From Lachnospiraceae bacterium (lineage in GTDB: Bacteria; Bacillota; Clostridia; Lachnospirales; Lachnospiraceae), in assembly GCA_910574715.1 (NCBI GenBank), contig CAJTCH010000055.1:1-32047 (forward strand): a stretch of DNA of 32,047 bases, written 5' to 3'. Within the stretch, counting starts at the first letter, position 1. Each line of letters opens with the position of its first letter. The position numbers were made by a program, and so were the translations under genes. Positions 16,062 to 24,588 of this stretch are shown here, piece by piece. The notes under the pieces are model-generated. The model saw only the letters and a list, made by a program, of their open reading frames with translations, did no database searches and had not been told where the DNA came from.

Positions 16062-16428
16062 CTGCATCTCCCTCTGTCATATTCCTGTTCACTTCATCAA
16101 TCTTCTTCGACATATTGACTCCATATTCGATCGACTGATCCAATATAAAACGTATCTCCGGCGTATTACGCATATTCAGCGTATGCGCCAACTCCCGCCG
16201 GATATAACCTTCCGCACTCTCAAGACCCCTGATGGTATCTTCCTGCGCCTTCCCGTCTCCCAGCACGCTGATATAAGCCTTGCAGGTCTTAAGGTCCGGA
16301 GCCACCTCTGCCGCAACCACCGAAGTCCATGGCGCGACACGGGGATCCTTCATATTTCTTATGATATTACTTAGCTCCCGCTGTACTTCCGTATTGACTC
16401 TGGTATTCTTAATACTTCTCTTTCTCAT
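16051..16428 (-). CDS. rbfA: Ribosome-binding factor A
   Basis: RbfA binds free 30S subunits and helps 16S 5'-end maturation. The 125-residue protein has the KH-like family pattern: KNTRVNTEVQRELSNIIRNM, then KDPRVAPWTSVVAAEVAPDL, KTCKAYISVLGD, and RRELAHTLNMRNTPEIRFIL with DQSIEYGVNMSKKIDEV. Length is normal. It lies 42 bases after infB and overlaps nrnA. Confidence 0.96.
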   Translation of the reverse strand: MRKRSIKNTRVNTEVQRELSNIIRNMKDPRVAPWTSVVAAEVAPDLKTCKAYISVLGDGKAQEDTIRGLESAEGYIRRELAHTLNMRNTPEIRFILDQSIEYGVNMSKKIDEVNRNMTEGDADAE

Positions 16429-16470
16429 TTCTTACTCCTTCTTACTGATACCGCGGGATAAATCATCTGC

Positions 16471-19446
16471 CTATCTTGGTATCTCGACCATCTTGAATGC
16501 CTCGACCAGATCGCCTTCCTTGATATCGTTAAAGTTGGCGAACACAAATCCGCACTCATATCCCGCTCTTACTTCCTTCACATCATCCTTGAATCGTCTC
16601 AGTGACGCAAGCGGTCCTTCGAAGATCACGATTCCGTCTCTTGTCAGGCGCACGGAGCAGTCTCTCTCGAAGATACCGTCCAGTACATAGGACCCGGCAA
16701 TCGTGCCGACACCGGAAGCCTTGAATGTCTGGCGCACTTCCGCATGACCCAGTACCTTCTCCTCGAATACCGGATCCAGCATTCCCTTCATGGCCGCTTC
16801 CACATCCTCGATCGCATTGTAGATGACGCGGTACAGACGGATATCCACGCCTTCGCGGTCTGCCGTCTCCTTGGCTGTTGCGTCCGGGCGCACATTGAAT
16901 CCGATAATGATCGCATTGGACGCTGACGCAAGGCTTACGTCGGACTCGTTGATAGCGCCGACGCCGCCGTGGATGATCTTCACGACAACCTCCTCGTTCG
17001 TAAGCTTCAGAAGACTCTGCTTCATTGCCTCCACAGAACCCTGTACATCCGCCTTCACGACGATTCCAAGTTCTTTTAAGTTACCTTCCTGAATCTGGTT
17101 AAACAGATCATCCAGAGACAGTTTTGATTTTGTATCTTCAAGAAGCTTCACCTTGCTCTGAGAGATAAATGTCTCTGCAAAGTTTCTTGCTTCTTTGTCA
17201 TTGGCACATCCGACAAACACCTCACCTGCGTTCGGCACGTCGTTTAATCCAAGTATCTCCACCGGCATAGAAGGCCCTGCCTCCTTCACACGGCGTCCCT
17301 TGTCGTCCATCATCGCTCTTACCTTACCATAGGCGGATCCCGCAGCAATGGAATCTCCTACTCTGAGCGTACCCTTCTGTACAAGAACGGTAGCAACGGA
17401 ACCTCTTCCCTTGTCTAACTGAGCCTCCAGCACCAGGCCTCTTGCGCGCCGGTTGGAGTTAGCCTTAAGCTCTAACACCTCCGCCGTCAGCACGATCATC
17501 TCCATCAGGTCTTCAAGACCTTCCCCTGTCTTGGCGGATACCGGTACAAATACCGTGCTTCCGCCCCAGTCCTCAGGGATCAGCTCATACTCGGTAAGTT
17601 CCTGCTTCACGCGCTCGATGTTCGCGCTTGGCTTATCAATCTTATTGACCGCAACAACAATCTCTACTCCCGCCGCCTTCGCGTGGTTGATCGCCTCTAC
17701 CGTCTGCGGCATCACGCCGTCGTCCGCCGCAACCACCAGGATCGCGATATCCGTGGAGCTTGCCCCTCGCATACGCATTGCGGTAAATGCTTCATGGCCC
17801 GGCGTATCAAGGAATGTGATCTTCTCTCCATTGATATCCACCACATATGCGCCGATATGCTGAGTGATACCGCCCGCCTCTTTATCGATCACGTTCGTAT
17901 GGCGGATCGCATCCAGAAGAGATGTCTTACCATGGTCAACGTGACCCATGACACAGACTACCGGCGGACGCTTCTTCATCTTGCTCTCGTCCTCTTCCTC
18001 CTCCTTAAGCAGCTCTTCTATTACGTCTACGACTTCTTCCTTCTCGCAGAGAACATCGAATTCCAGCGCGATGCCTTCTGCGGTCTCATAATCGATCTCC
18101 TGATTGACCGTCGCGATCTTGCCCTTCATGAACAGCTTCTTCACAATGACGGAAGGTACGATCTTCATCTTATCAGCCAGTTCCTTGATGGTAAGAACCT
18201 CCGGAATCACGATTGACTTGATCTCTTCCTCCACCTTCTGCTGTACCTTCTGCGGCTTCTGGAGCTGCGGCTTCTGGTCAGGCTTCTTCTTGCCCTTGGC
18301 AAGCCTTCCTTCTTCCTCCTCGCGGCGGTAATCCTTCTTCTTGTGGTCGTCCTTGCCCTTTCCTTTGCTGCGCTGCGGCTTCTGTGTCTCCACAGCCGGC
18401 GCCGGAATACCGGAACCGCTGCCTCTCTTATCGCCGCCCCTGCGGTCAGATCTCTCTCCGGGTTTACGCCCCTGTCCGCGGTCTCGGTTATCTCTGTCCC
18501 GGTTGTCTCTGTCTCCGAATCTGCCGCCGCGGTCCCGGTTATCCCGGTCTCCCTGGAAACGGTCTCTGCCGTCCCGGTCTCGATTGTCACGGTCCCCCTG
18601 GAAACGATCGCGGTTATCCCGGTCTCCGAACCTGCCGCCGCGGTCCCGATTATCTCGGTCTCTATTATCTCTGTCCCGGTTATCTCTGTCTCCGAATCTG
18701 CCGCCGCGGTCCCGGTTGTCTCTATCTCCGAATCTGCCGCCGCGGTCTCGGTTGTCTCTGTCTCCCTGGAAACGGTCAGAACGTCCTCCCTGAGGACGGT
18801 CGGAACGCTGCCCCTGCTGACCGGATCTGGAATCCGAACGTCTCTCTCCATTCCTGTCAGGACGGTCGGAACGCTCTGGACGTCTCTGTGACGGTCTTCT
18901 GTCGGAAGACCGCTCTGCTCCTCTGTCCGATCCTGCACCGCCCTGCGGTTTCCCAACTGCCGACGCGGGACGCTTCATTGCTTCCGCTGCCGCCGGAGCT
19001 GCCGGACGCTTTGCCGCTTCTGTCTCCGCCGCTGCCGGGCGCTTTGCCGCTTCTGCCGCCGGACGCTTTGCCTGCTGTACCTTCTCTGCCGGGGCTGCCG
19101 GACGTGCAGGCGCCGCCTTTGCCGGACGTCCGTTATTCACCTGCATCGGTTTCCCCTGCGGCTGTCCTGCCTTGGCTCCGGGCCTTCTTCCCTGCTTCGC
19201 GCCGTTCTGTGTATTCTGCGGGCGGAACACATGCACGATATTCTTCTTCTTCGGCGCCTCCTGCTCCGGCTTCGCCGGGGCCGCCTCAGCCTTAACGAAA
19301 GACTTCCTCACCACATCGGCATCCGCCTCCTCAAGCGCGCTCATATGATTCTTAACTTCTATATTCTTCCCGTTCAGGAATTCAAGCACTTCCCTGCTCG
19401 GAACATTCAGCTCCTTGGCTAATTCGTATATCTTGATCTTTGACAT
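16471..19446 (-). CDS. infB: Translation initiation factor IF-2 with Arg/Asp repeat region
   Basis: IF-2 is the GTPase that brings initiator fMet-tRNA to the 30S subunit and promotes joining. The 991-residue protein starts with an IF2_N module (IKIYELAKELNVPSREVLEF), followed by an Ala/Lys/Pro-rich stretch (about 55-180) and a strongly Arg/Asp/Asn/Gly-rich repeat (about 222-335). A second IF2_N module (ltIKELADKMKIVPSVIVKK, about 415) precedes the G domain. G motifs: GHVDHGKTSL (about 500), DTPGHEAFTAMR, NKID (about 602). Domains III-IV follow, e.g. KADVQGSVEAMKQSLLKL and a C-terminal AGSYVLDG. B. subtilis IF-2 is about 716 residues, so the extra length is the N-terminal repeats. SD GGAGG at eight bases. 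Confidence 0.97.
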   Translation of the reverse strand: MSKIKIYELAKELNVPSREVLEFLNGKNIEVKNHMSALEEADADVVRKSFVKAEAAPAKPEQEAPKKKNIVHVFRPQNTQNGAKQGRRPGAKAGQPQGKPMQVNNGRPAKAAPARPAAPAEKVQQAKRPAAEAAKRPAAAETEAAKRPAAPAAAEAMKRPASAVGKPQGGAGSDRGAERSSDRRPSQRRPERSDRPDRNGERRSDSRSGQQGQRSDRPQGGRSDRFQGDRDNRDRGGRFGDRDNRDRGGRFGDRDNRDRDNRDRDNRDRGGRFGDRDNRDRFQGDRDNRDRDGRDRFQGDRDNRDRGGRFGDRDNRDRDNRDRGQGRKPGERSDRRGGDKRGSGSGIPAPAVETQKPQRSKGKGKDDHKKKDYRREEEEGRLAKGKKKPDQKPQLQKPQKVQQKVEEEIKSIVIPEVLTIKELADKMKIVPSVIVKKLFMKGKIATVNQEIDYETAEGIALEFDVLCEKEEVVDVIEELLKEEEEDESKMKKRPPVVCVMGHVDHGKTSLLDAIRHTNVIDKEAGGITQHIGAYVVDINGEKITFLDTPGHEAFTAMRMRGASSTDIAILVVAADDGVMPQTVEAINHAKAAGVEIVVAVNKIDKPSANIERVKQELTEYELIPEDWGGSTVFVPVSAKTGEGLEDLMEMIVLTAEVLELKANSNRRARGLVLEAQLDKGRGSVATVLVQKGTLRVGDSIAAGSAYGKVRAMMDDKGRRVKEAGPSMPVEILGLNDVPNAGEVFVGCANDKEARNFAETFISQSKVKLLEDTKSKLSLDDLFNQIQEGNLKELGIVVKADVQGSVEAMKQSLLKLTNEEVVVKIIHGGVGAINESDVSLASASNAIIIGFNVRPDATAKETADREGVDIRLYRVIYNAIEDVEAAMKGMLDPVFEEKVLGHAEVRQTFKASGVGTIAGSYVLDGIFERDCSVRLTRDGIVIFEGPLASLRRFKDDVKEVRAGYECGFVFANFNDIKEGDLVEAFKMVEIPR
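18440..18780 (-). repeat. infB: Arg/Asp-rich repeats inside infB
   Basis: About 115 codons encode variants of DRDNRDR, GGRFGDRDNRDR and FQGDRDNRDR. At DNA level they are imperfect tandem copies of units of 21 to 36 bases. The unit varies in length and there are no spacers, so this is a coding repeat, not a CRISPR array. Confidence 0.9.
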
Positions 19447-19460
19447 ATTAACTACCTCCT

Positions 19461-19784
19461 CTATGCAATTGTGTCATCTTCTGTATCCATATGCTTCCTG
19501 ATTCCCTTTGCAAATCCCTCATCCAGTATTGCAAGGGATGCTCTGAACTCTTTCCCCATTGCATGCCCTAAGGTATCTTTATCTCTATAAAAACAGATTG
19601 GCACGTGATAATAGTCACACATATTCTTAAATTTCTTCTTCGTATTGTCAGACGCATCTCCTGCCACAATGACCAGCGCGGCGCCGCCGGATTTGACCTC
19701 ACGCTCTGTACAGAACTCACCGCTTGCCGTCTTCCCGGCCTTGGTAGCCATACTGATCATCGACAACACTCTACTCTGTCCCAA
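19461..19784 (-). CDS. ylxQ: L7Ae-type RNA-binding protein YlxQ
   Basis: A 107-residue member of the L7Ae/L30e family, which binds kink-turn RNA. The pattern SMISMATKAGKTASGEFCTE, ALVIVAGDASDNTKKKF, CDYYHVPICFYRDKDTLGHA and MGKEFRASLAILDEGF matches YlxQ of nusA operons. The start is read as TTG with AAGGAG ten bases upstream, overlapping ylxR by 14 bases; an ATG eight codons later (19760) is possible but would trim the first strand/helix. It lies 14 bases before infB. Confidence 0.9.
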   Translation of the reverse strand: MGQSRVLSMISMATKAGKTASGEFCTEREVKSGGAALVIVAGDASDNTKKKFKNMCDYYHVPICFYRDKDTLGHAMGKEFRASLAILDEGFAKGIRKHMDTEDDTIA

Positions 19785-20049
19785 GTATTCCCATCTCCTT
19801 TTCCAATGCCTCGTACACCTGTGCCGGAATGGGCTGCTTGAATGAACGCTCCAGCCCCTTATTCCTGACAGCCTTCCTCAGGCACTCTGCAGACGGACAG
19901 ATATATGCCCCCCGCCCGTTCTTCTTACCGGTCGCGTCCAGCGAGAACTCGCCTTCCTGCGTCCGGATCACACGGATCATCTCTTTCTTACTCTTCATTT
20001 CCTGACAGCCCACGCATCTGCGCATAGGCACCTTTCTATTCGCAGCCAA
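19771..20049 (-). CDS. ylxR: YlxR (DUF448) RNA-binding protein
   Basis: The 92-residue protein has the DUF448 signatures MRRCVGCQEMKSKKEMIRVI and TGKKNGRGAYICPSAECLRK, followed by the basic ERSFKQPIPAQVYEAL. YlxR/RnpM has been linked to RNase P modulation; that role is from the literature and not visible here. The start is read as TTG (AGGTG five bases before it), which gives an N terminus of the same length as the B. subtilis protein. It is eight bases after nusA. Confidence 0.92.
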   Translation of the reverse strand: MAANRKVPMRRCVGCQEMKSKKEMIRVIRTQEGEFSLDATGKKNGRGAYICPSAECLRKAVRNKGLERSFKQPIPAQVYEALEKEMGILGTE

Positions 20050-20057
20050 ATAATCAC

Positions 20058-21431
20058 CTAATCCTCTACTTCTTCAAATATGATCTCGTCCTCGGCATAC
20101 TCGCCGTCTTCGTATCCATCCCCGGCATACTCGTCTCCGGCATACTCGCCGTCTTCGTATCCATCCCCGGCATACTCGTCTCCGGCATACTCGCCGTCTT
20201 CATAACCGTCCCCGGCATAACCGTCTCCGGCATACTCGCCTTCTTCATAGCCGTCCTCGACATACTCGTCTCCGGCATACTCACCGTCCTCATAGCCGTC
20301 TTCAGCATATTCGCCGTCCTCAGCATACGGCTCCTCGTATTCTTCCTCGAATACTCCTTCGCCAAGCTCCAGATAATTCTCCGGAAGGTCGCCTGACTCG
20401 ATCGCCTGCGTCTCACTCTTGATATCGATCTTATATCCGGTAAGCCTTGCCGCAAGTCTGGCGTTCTGCCCCTCCTTACCGATGGCAAGCGACAATTGGT
20501 AATCCGGCACGATAACGCCTGCCGTCTTGTCATCCGGATCCGCCATAACGGAAATAACCTTGGCCGGACTTAACGCATTCTCGATCAGGATTGCCGGGTT
20601 GTCGCTCCAGTTGATGATGTCGATCTTCTCTCCGCGCAGTTCATTGACGATCGCATTGACACGGGCGCCGTTCATACCGACACAGGCTCCGACCGGATCC
20701 ACATCCGGGTCGTTAGACCACACCGCGATCTTCGTCCTGCTTCCCGCTTCCCTGGCGATACTCTTGATCTCAACGACACCGTCCTTCACCTCCGTCACTT
20801 CTGCCTCGAAGAGACGCTTCACCAGCTCCGGATGCGTCCTTGATACCAGGATCTTAGGTCCCTTCGTCGTATCCTTGACTTCCACCACGTACAGCTTGAT
20901 CCTCTCGGTCGGCTTGAATACCTCTCCCTTGACCTGTTCATTCTCGGTCAGCATGGCGTCCGCCTTACCCAGGTTAATGCTCACATTCCTGCCCACATAA
21001 CGCTGGACGATACCCGTCACAATGTCCTTCTCCTTCTCAAAATACTGCTCATAGACCACCTTGCGTTCTTCCTCGCGGATCTTCTGAAGGATCAGGTTCT
21101 TCGCATTCTGCGTCGCGATACGTCCAAAAGACTTCGATTCGATCGGAATCTGTACAATATCTCCAAGCTCATACTTCCCGTCGATCTCCCTTGCATCCTC
21201 AAGGCTTATCTCCTCCAGCTTATCCTCCACGTCTTCCACCACCGTCTTCTCCGCAAAAAGAGAATATTCACAGGTGGTCCGGTCCATGATCAGCCTGATA
21301 TTATCAGCCTTCCCAAAATGATTCTTGCAGGCATTCAGCAAAGAATTCTCTATGGCATCCAACAGCGTCTCCTTGCTGATCTCCTTCTCCTCTTCTAATA
21401 TATTCAATGCTTCTAACAATTCGGTATTCAT
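20058..21431 (-). CDS. nusA: Transcription termination/antitermination factor NusA with acidic repeat tail
   Basis: NusA binds RNA polymerase and nascent RNA, and modulates pausing and termination. The N-terminal domain (about 1-125), S1 (about 130-200, GIVQRYVGRNVSINLGKADA) and two KH domains (about 205-345) are normal. Recognisable are SRTHPELVKRLFEAEVTEV, VDPVGACVGMNGARVNAIV and SLAIGKEGQNARLAARLTG. B. subtilis NusA is 371 residues; here the extra roughly 90 residues are a tail of repeats rich in Glu, Asp, Gly, Tyr and Ala (GEYAGDEYAGDGYED). It starts with ATG 17 bases after rimP. Confidence 0.97.
   Translation of the reverse strand: MNTELLEALNILEEEKEISKETLLDAIENSLLNACKNHFGKADNIRLIMDRTTCEYSLFAEKTVVEDVEDKLEEISLEDAREIDGKYELGDIVQIPIESKSFGRIATQNAKNLILQKIREEERKVVYEQYFEKEKDIVTGIVQRYVGRNVSINLGKADAMLTENEQVKGEVFKPTERIKLYVVEVKDTTKGPKILVSRTHPELVKRLFEAEVTEVKDGVVEIKSIAREAGSRTKIAVWSNDPDVDPVGACVGMNGARVNAIVNELRGEKIDIINWSDNPAILIENALSPAKVISVMADPDDKTAGVIVPDYQLSLAIGKEGQNARLAARLTGYKIDIKSETQAIESGDLPENYLELGEGVFEEEYEEPYAEDGEYAEDGYEDGEYAGDEYVEDGYEEGEYAGDGYAGDGYEDGEYAGDEYAGDGYEDGEYAGDEYAGDGYEDGEYAEDEIIFEEVED
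20095..20320 (-). repeat. nusA: 45-bp tandem repeats in the 3' end of nusA
   Basis: About five tandem copies of a 45-bp unit encode 15-residue acidic repeats (YEDGEYAGDEYAGDG). The first two copies in plus-strand order, at about 20095-20184, look nearly identical at DNA level. The others have diverged, which suggests recent copy-number change at the stop-codon-proximal end. Confidence 0.9.
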
Positions 21432-21448
21432 CTTATTCTCCTCCTATC

Positions 21449-21916
21449 TCAAAAATCAAATGCCAGGCGGATCAGTGCTATATCACTCTTATCAAACGTC
21501 AATAAAGTTCCGCCGTCAGGCTCTATGGTCACCGTCTTCTCATCATATTCCTTCAGTATCCCGGTAAATTCCTTCTGTCTGTCTATCATACGGTACGTCC
21601 GGATCTCCACTTCCTCTCCAAGACTCCTCTTATAATCCTTCTCCTTCTTCAGAGGCCGCCCAAGTCCGGGTGAACTTACTTCCAGAATATATGCCTCGTC
21701 GATATAATCCTTCTCGTCCAGAATATCCGAAAGCCTGCGGCTTACTGTCTCGCAGTCGTCTATATTGATCCCTCCCGGCTTATCAATATATGCCCGGAGA
21801 TACCAGGTACTGCCTTCCTTCACATATTCCACGTCCACAAGTTCGAATCCCAGCTCCTCCATCATGGGAAGCAGGATCTCTTCGGTATTCTTCTCGTACA
21901 TCTCTCTTTTTGTCAA
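21449..21916 (-). CDS. rimP: Ribosome maturation factor RimP
   Basis: RimP binds the 30S precursor and assists S12 incorporation. The 155-residue protein shows EEILLPMMEELGFELVDVEY, AYIDKPGGINIDDCETVSRR, then YILEVSSPGLGRPLKKEKDY, in the usual order. The start is TTG 21916 (MTKREMYEKN): AGGAGG at 21925-21930 is eight bases before it. Extending to 22033 is impossible because the promoter (21995-22023) lies inside that stretch; ATG 21901 is a less supported alternative. It is the first gene of the nusA operon. Confidence 0.95.
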   Translation of the reverse strand: MTKREMYEKNTEEILLPMMEELGFELVDVEYVKEGSTWYLRAYIDKPGGINIDDCETVSRRLSDILDEKDYIDEAYILEVSSPGLGRPLKKEKDYKRSLGEEVEIRTYRMIDRQKEFTGILKEYDEKTVTIEPDGGTLLTFDKSDIALIRLAFDF

Positions 21917-21939
21917 TATCTGATCCTCCTTATCAACAA

Positions 21940-21967
21940 AGAAGAGTGAACTTCCGTCCACTCTTCT
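21940..21967 (-). promoter_or_regulatory. Hairpin in the rimP leader
   Basis: AGAAGAGTG (minus strand, 21959-21967) pairs with CACTCTTCT (21940-21948) around ten bases, followed by TTTGTTG, ten bases ahead of the rimP ribosome binding site. The 9-bp stem with a T-rich tail resembles a weak attenuator in the 5' leader of the operon. Function is inferred. Confidence 0.6.
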
Positions 21968-21994
21968 GCCGATTCCCTTATGTAACTGTATGCT

Positions 21995-22023
21995 AGTATA
22001 GCACCATATATCTGTAAAATCAA
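21995..22023 (-). promoter_or_regulatory. Sigma-A promoter of the rimP-nusA-infB operon
   Basis: On the minus strand TTGATT (22018-22023), a 17-base spacer, TATACT (21995-22000). It lies 28 bases beyond the telA stop codon. All genes from rimP to the phosphate cotransporter are closely spaced behind it. Confidence 0.8.
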
Positions 22024-22050
22024 GGGTTTTCAAAAAATTTGTTCGGATAA

Positions 22051-23184
22051 TTAGCCCTGTACCTGCAGAAGCTTCGTCTTAAGCTCCATCTCGATCCGCC
22101 GCATCTCCTGCTCAGCCTCGGCGCGCTTCTGCCTTCCTTCCCTCTGGATCTGCATCACCTCATCAAGGGTCGAGATCAGCGTCTCATTGGTGTGCTTTAA
22201 CGTCTCGATCTCCACAACGCCCCGTTCCGCTTCCCTGGCCGTCTCGGTTACCGCCATCTTAAGCGTATCCGCATTCTTCCTCAGCAGCTCGTTGGTCATA
22301 TCCGTCACTTCCCGGTGCGCGGCCGCCGCCTGCGCAGAGTGCTCCACTCCAAGCGCCAATACCATCTGGCTCTTCCACAGCGGTATCGTATTGACCACCG
22401 TAGACTGGATCTTCTCCACCATCAGGGTATCGTTGCCCTGTACCAGGCGTATCTGCGGCGCCGTCTGCATCGAGATCGTCCTGGTAAGCTCCAAGTCATG
22501 GATCTTCTTCTCAAACCGGTTGCACATGGCATCTAAGTCCCTCGCCGCCTGAGCGTCTTCTGCAAGCCCCGTCCGCTGAGCCTTCTCAAGAAGCTCCGGG
22601 AGCTGGCTTCCCCTGACCTTGGCAAGCTTCTTCTTCCCCGCCATGATATACATGGATAATTCTTTGAAATACGTCAGATTCAGCCCGTACATCTTATCCA
22701 GCACCGCAATATCCTTCAAAAGCTGTACCTGATGGGACTCCAGCACCTTGCAGATCTGATTGATATTCGTCTCTGCCCTGGCATATCTGATCTTCATGTT
22801 CTGGATCTTCCCGGAAGTCTTCCTGAAGATTCCCAGGAAGCCCTTCTCCTCCTCTTCATCGAAGCTTTTTAACTCCTTCACCACGCCTGAGAGCAGCTCT
22901 CCAACCTCTCCCAGATCCTTCGTCCTCACATTTTCAAGGGCAGCCTCGGAAAAATCCGCCATCTTCTTCTGGGTTCCTGCCCCGTACTGCAGGATCGCAT
23001 TGGAATTCATCAGGTCGATCTGTGCGGCAAATGCATCCACCGCCCGTCTCTCTTCCTCCGATAAGATACTCTCGTCAAGCATCGGGTCCTTCTTCTCTGT
23101 CTGCTCCAATATCTTGGGTTCTTCCTTCTTAAATGGTTCCAATGTCAGTTCCGGAACTGTGTTAAATTCTTCGAATTCATTCAT
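22051..23184 (-). CDS. TelA-family (toxic anion resistance) protein
   Basis: The 377-residue protein is a TelA/YceH-type protein, named for tellurite resistance but with an unsettled biochemical role. It is cytosolic and almost all helical. Recognisable stretches are DAFAAQIDLMNSNAILQYGA, IGEL-like KDLGEVGELLSGVVKELKSF, FLGIFRKTSGKIQNMKIRYA and RTISMQTAPQIRLVQGNDTL, with VVNTIPLWKSQMVLAL near residue 270. The C terminus is a coiled coil of Arg and Glu. Its ATG overlaps the TGA of the xpaC-like gene (ATGA), the usual xpaC-telA pairing. No clear terminator follows; rimP's promoter begins 28 bases later. Confidence 0.92.
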   Translation of the reverse strand: MNEFEEFNTVPELTLEPFKKEEPKILEQTEKKDPMLDESILSEEERRAVDAFAAQIDLMNSNAILQYGAGTQKKMADFSEAALENVRTKDLGEVGELLSGVVKELKSFDEEEEKGFLGIFRKTSGKIQNMKIRYARAETNINQICKVLESHQVQLLKDIAVLDKMYGLNLTYFKELSMYIMAGKKKLAKVRGSQLPELLEKAQRTGLAEDAQAARDLDAMCNRFEKKIHDLELTRTISMQTAPQIRLVQGNDTLMVEKIQSTVVNTIPLWKSQMVLALGVEHSAQAAAAHREVTDMTNELLRKNADTLKMAVTETAREAERGVVEIETLKHTNETLISTLDEVMQIQREGRQKRAEAEQEMRRIEMELKTKLLQVQG

Positions 23185-24467
23185 TTTCTGTCTTGTCCTC
23201 CAATCTTCAATCCGTCATCCACAAGGCCCTCCTGGGCGAGCATAGTCTGCAGCACCGATATATCTGAGGATACATCCCACGCCGTTTCCTGGAACATGCT
23301 GTCAAGAAGCCTCTCGAACGCCACATTAAGCGTATCTAACGTCGCCTCGATCTCCCGTTTCGAAGACCGTATATTCTCACCGTCCACCGGCTGGGCGCTA
23401 AGCTCCCGGTACGCCTCCAGAAGCTTCACCGTAGTCGGCAGGTAGTAATCCATCATCTTACGGATATCATCCACAGACTCCGGATCCTGCTCTACCCGGT
23501 CGAAGATCTTGTCAACCAGCATCTCCATCCTCGAAATCTTCGCCGAGATCTCATCTCCCGGAATCGCATCATTGCAGGCATGGATCTTCCGGATATAGGC
23601 GTCTCCCTCGCCGATCACTCTCTGAACCTCGGCCGGCAGATCGGACCGGCCGGCCGTCTGAGTCCCTCCATCCCTGCTTTGCTCCGCTGTCTTTCCGCCT
23701 GCTTTCTTCCCGGTTCTGACCGCTTCTTCCCGGGTATCGCGTCTTAACTCTTCCAGCTCATTTTCCTTCCTGTCCGCCTCTATCTCAAGATACTGCTGAT
23801 ACATCCTGTCGCTTACGATCAGGCAGGTCTTCCGCTCATCCAGATGCCCCTGCAGGAACCACTTCTTCGAAAGCATATACTCCAGGTCCTTTATCACATA
23901 TTTTACCTTCTTCTTAGACTTGTCCGCCAGTTCCCGGACGTTGCAGTATTCCCGCTGCCCCAGGATCTGTATATAGGTCCGGAATCTCCTTACCCTGCCG
24001 CGGATGCCGCTCCCGCATCCGTACAGCACACAGCCTCCCGCCGAGAGAATCAGGAAGATTGCCATCATCATGATCTCCAGAATACCGCATCCTCTAAGCA
24101 GGCTTGAAAAAAGCAGTGGGATGAACAGAATCAATCCAACACCGCCTAATACTGCTCCCGCGACCGTCATCAACGCTCCGCCGGTACTCACGGAAGACAT
24201 TTTGCGGAAAAGCTTCGGGAGCATCTTCTGATATGAAGGTGACTGGCGCGTCTGCGCCTGGTATGGATGCCCCTCCTGATACATGCCAAACTTCCGGTTC
24301 TCCTGATTCCCCTGTACGTTCCTGATACTACTTGTAATGTTGTTAACCGCGTCGTTGATCGTGTTCGTAATGGTCTGATTCAGTTTACCAAAATCCTGTG
24401 AATCAATCGCATTTTGAACGGTCCTGCGGATATCTTCTCCGAATTTCTCCCAATCCCGGTTTATCAT
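23181..24467 (-). CDS. XpaC-like 5-bromo-4-chloroindolyl phosphate hydrolysis family protein
   Basis: The protein of about 428 residues resembles XpaC-type proteins. It has an N-terminal helical region (WEKFGEDIRRTVQNAID), two hydrophobic hairpins near residues 110-165 (LMTVAGAVLGGVGLILFIPL, ILEIMMMAIFLILSAGGCVL), and a long helical C-terminal domain (PEVQRVIGEGDAYIRKIHAC, YYLPTTVKLLEAYREL, and ATLDTLNVAFERLLDSMF) that defines the family. The name refers to a phenotype; the activity is unknown. The start is put at ATG 24467 because a promoter lies at 24501-24529 and would cover the upstream ATG 24512. The GGAGG to ATG distance is long (13 bases). Confidence 0.85.
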   Translation of the reverse strand: MINRDWEKFGEDIRRTVQNAIDSQDFGKLNQTITNTINDAVNNITSSIRNVQGNQENRKFGMYQEGHPYQAQTRQSPSYQKMLPKLFRKMSSVSTGGALMTVAGAVLGGVGLILFIPLLFSSLLRGCGILEIMMMAIFLILSAGGCVLYGCGSGIRGRVRRFRTYIQILGQREYCNVRELADKSKKKVKYVIKDLEYMLSKKWFLQGHLDERKTCLIVSDRMYQQYLEIEADRKENELEELRRDTREEAVRTGKKAGGKTAEQSRDGGTQTAGRSDLPAEVQRVIGEGDAYIRKIHACNDAIPGDEISAKISRMEMLVDKIFDRVEQDPESVDDIRKMMDYYLPTTVKLLEAYRELSAQPVDGENIRSSKREIEATLDTLNVAFERLLDSMFQETAWDVSSDISVLQTMLAQEGLVDDGLKIGGQDRK

Positions 24468-24500
24468 CTTGTCTTTTTGTCCTCCAATTTTGCTGTTCCT

Positions 24501-24529
24501 ATTGTAACACATTCATATCCTGACAGCAA
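24501..24529 (-). promoter_or_regulatory. Sigma-A promoter of xpaC-telA
   Basis: On the minus strand TTGCTG (24524-24529), 17 bases, TACAAT (24501-24506). It lies between the terminator of the upstream operon and the start of the xpaC-like gene and decides the start codon of the latter. Confidence 0.72.
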
Positions 24530-24555
24530 TATCCGAATGTGACAGACGAACGGCA

Positions 24556-24583
24556 AAAAGTACAGGCTAAAGCCTGTACTTTT
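24556..24583 (-). terminator. Intrinsic terminator of the VTC operon
   Basis: On the minus strand AAAAGTACAGGCT pairs with AGCCTGTACTTTT with almost no loop, and the T run continues (TTTTT). It follows the lipoprotein stop codon by six bases and ends the three-gene operon. Confidence 0.88.
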
Positions 24584-24588
24584 CAATC

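Noticed and set aside
18440..18780. Possible CRISPR-like array
   Set aside because: Units vary in length, no unique spacers are present, and the whole stretch is translated in the infB frame.
18341..19295. Long plus-strand and alternate-frame reading frames rich in Ser, Arg and Pro
   Set aside because: They come from the repetitive GC-rich infB N-terminal region; codon structure and motifs support only the IF-2 frame.
20095..20320. Possible non-coding tandem repeat
   Set aside because: The 45-bp unit keeps the nusA frame and encodes 15-residue repeats up to the stop codon.
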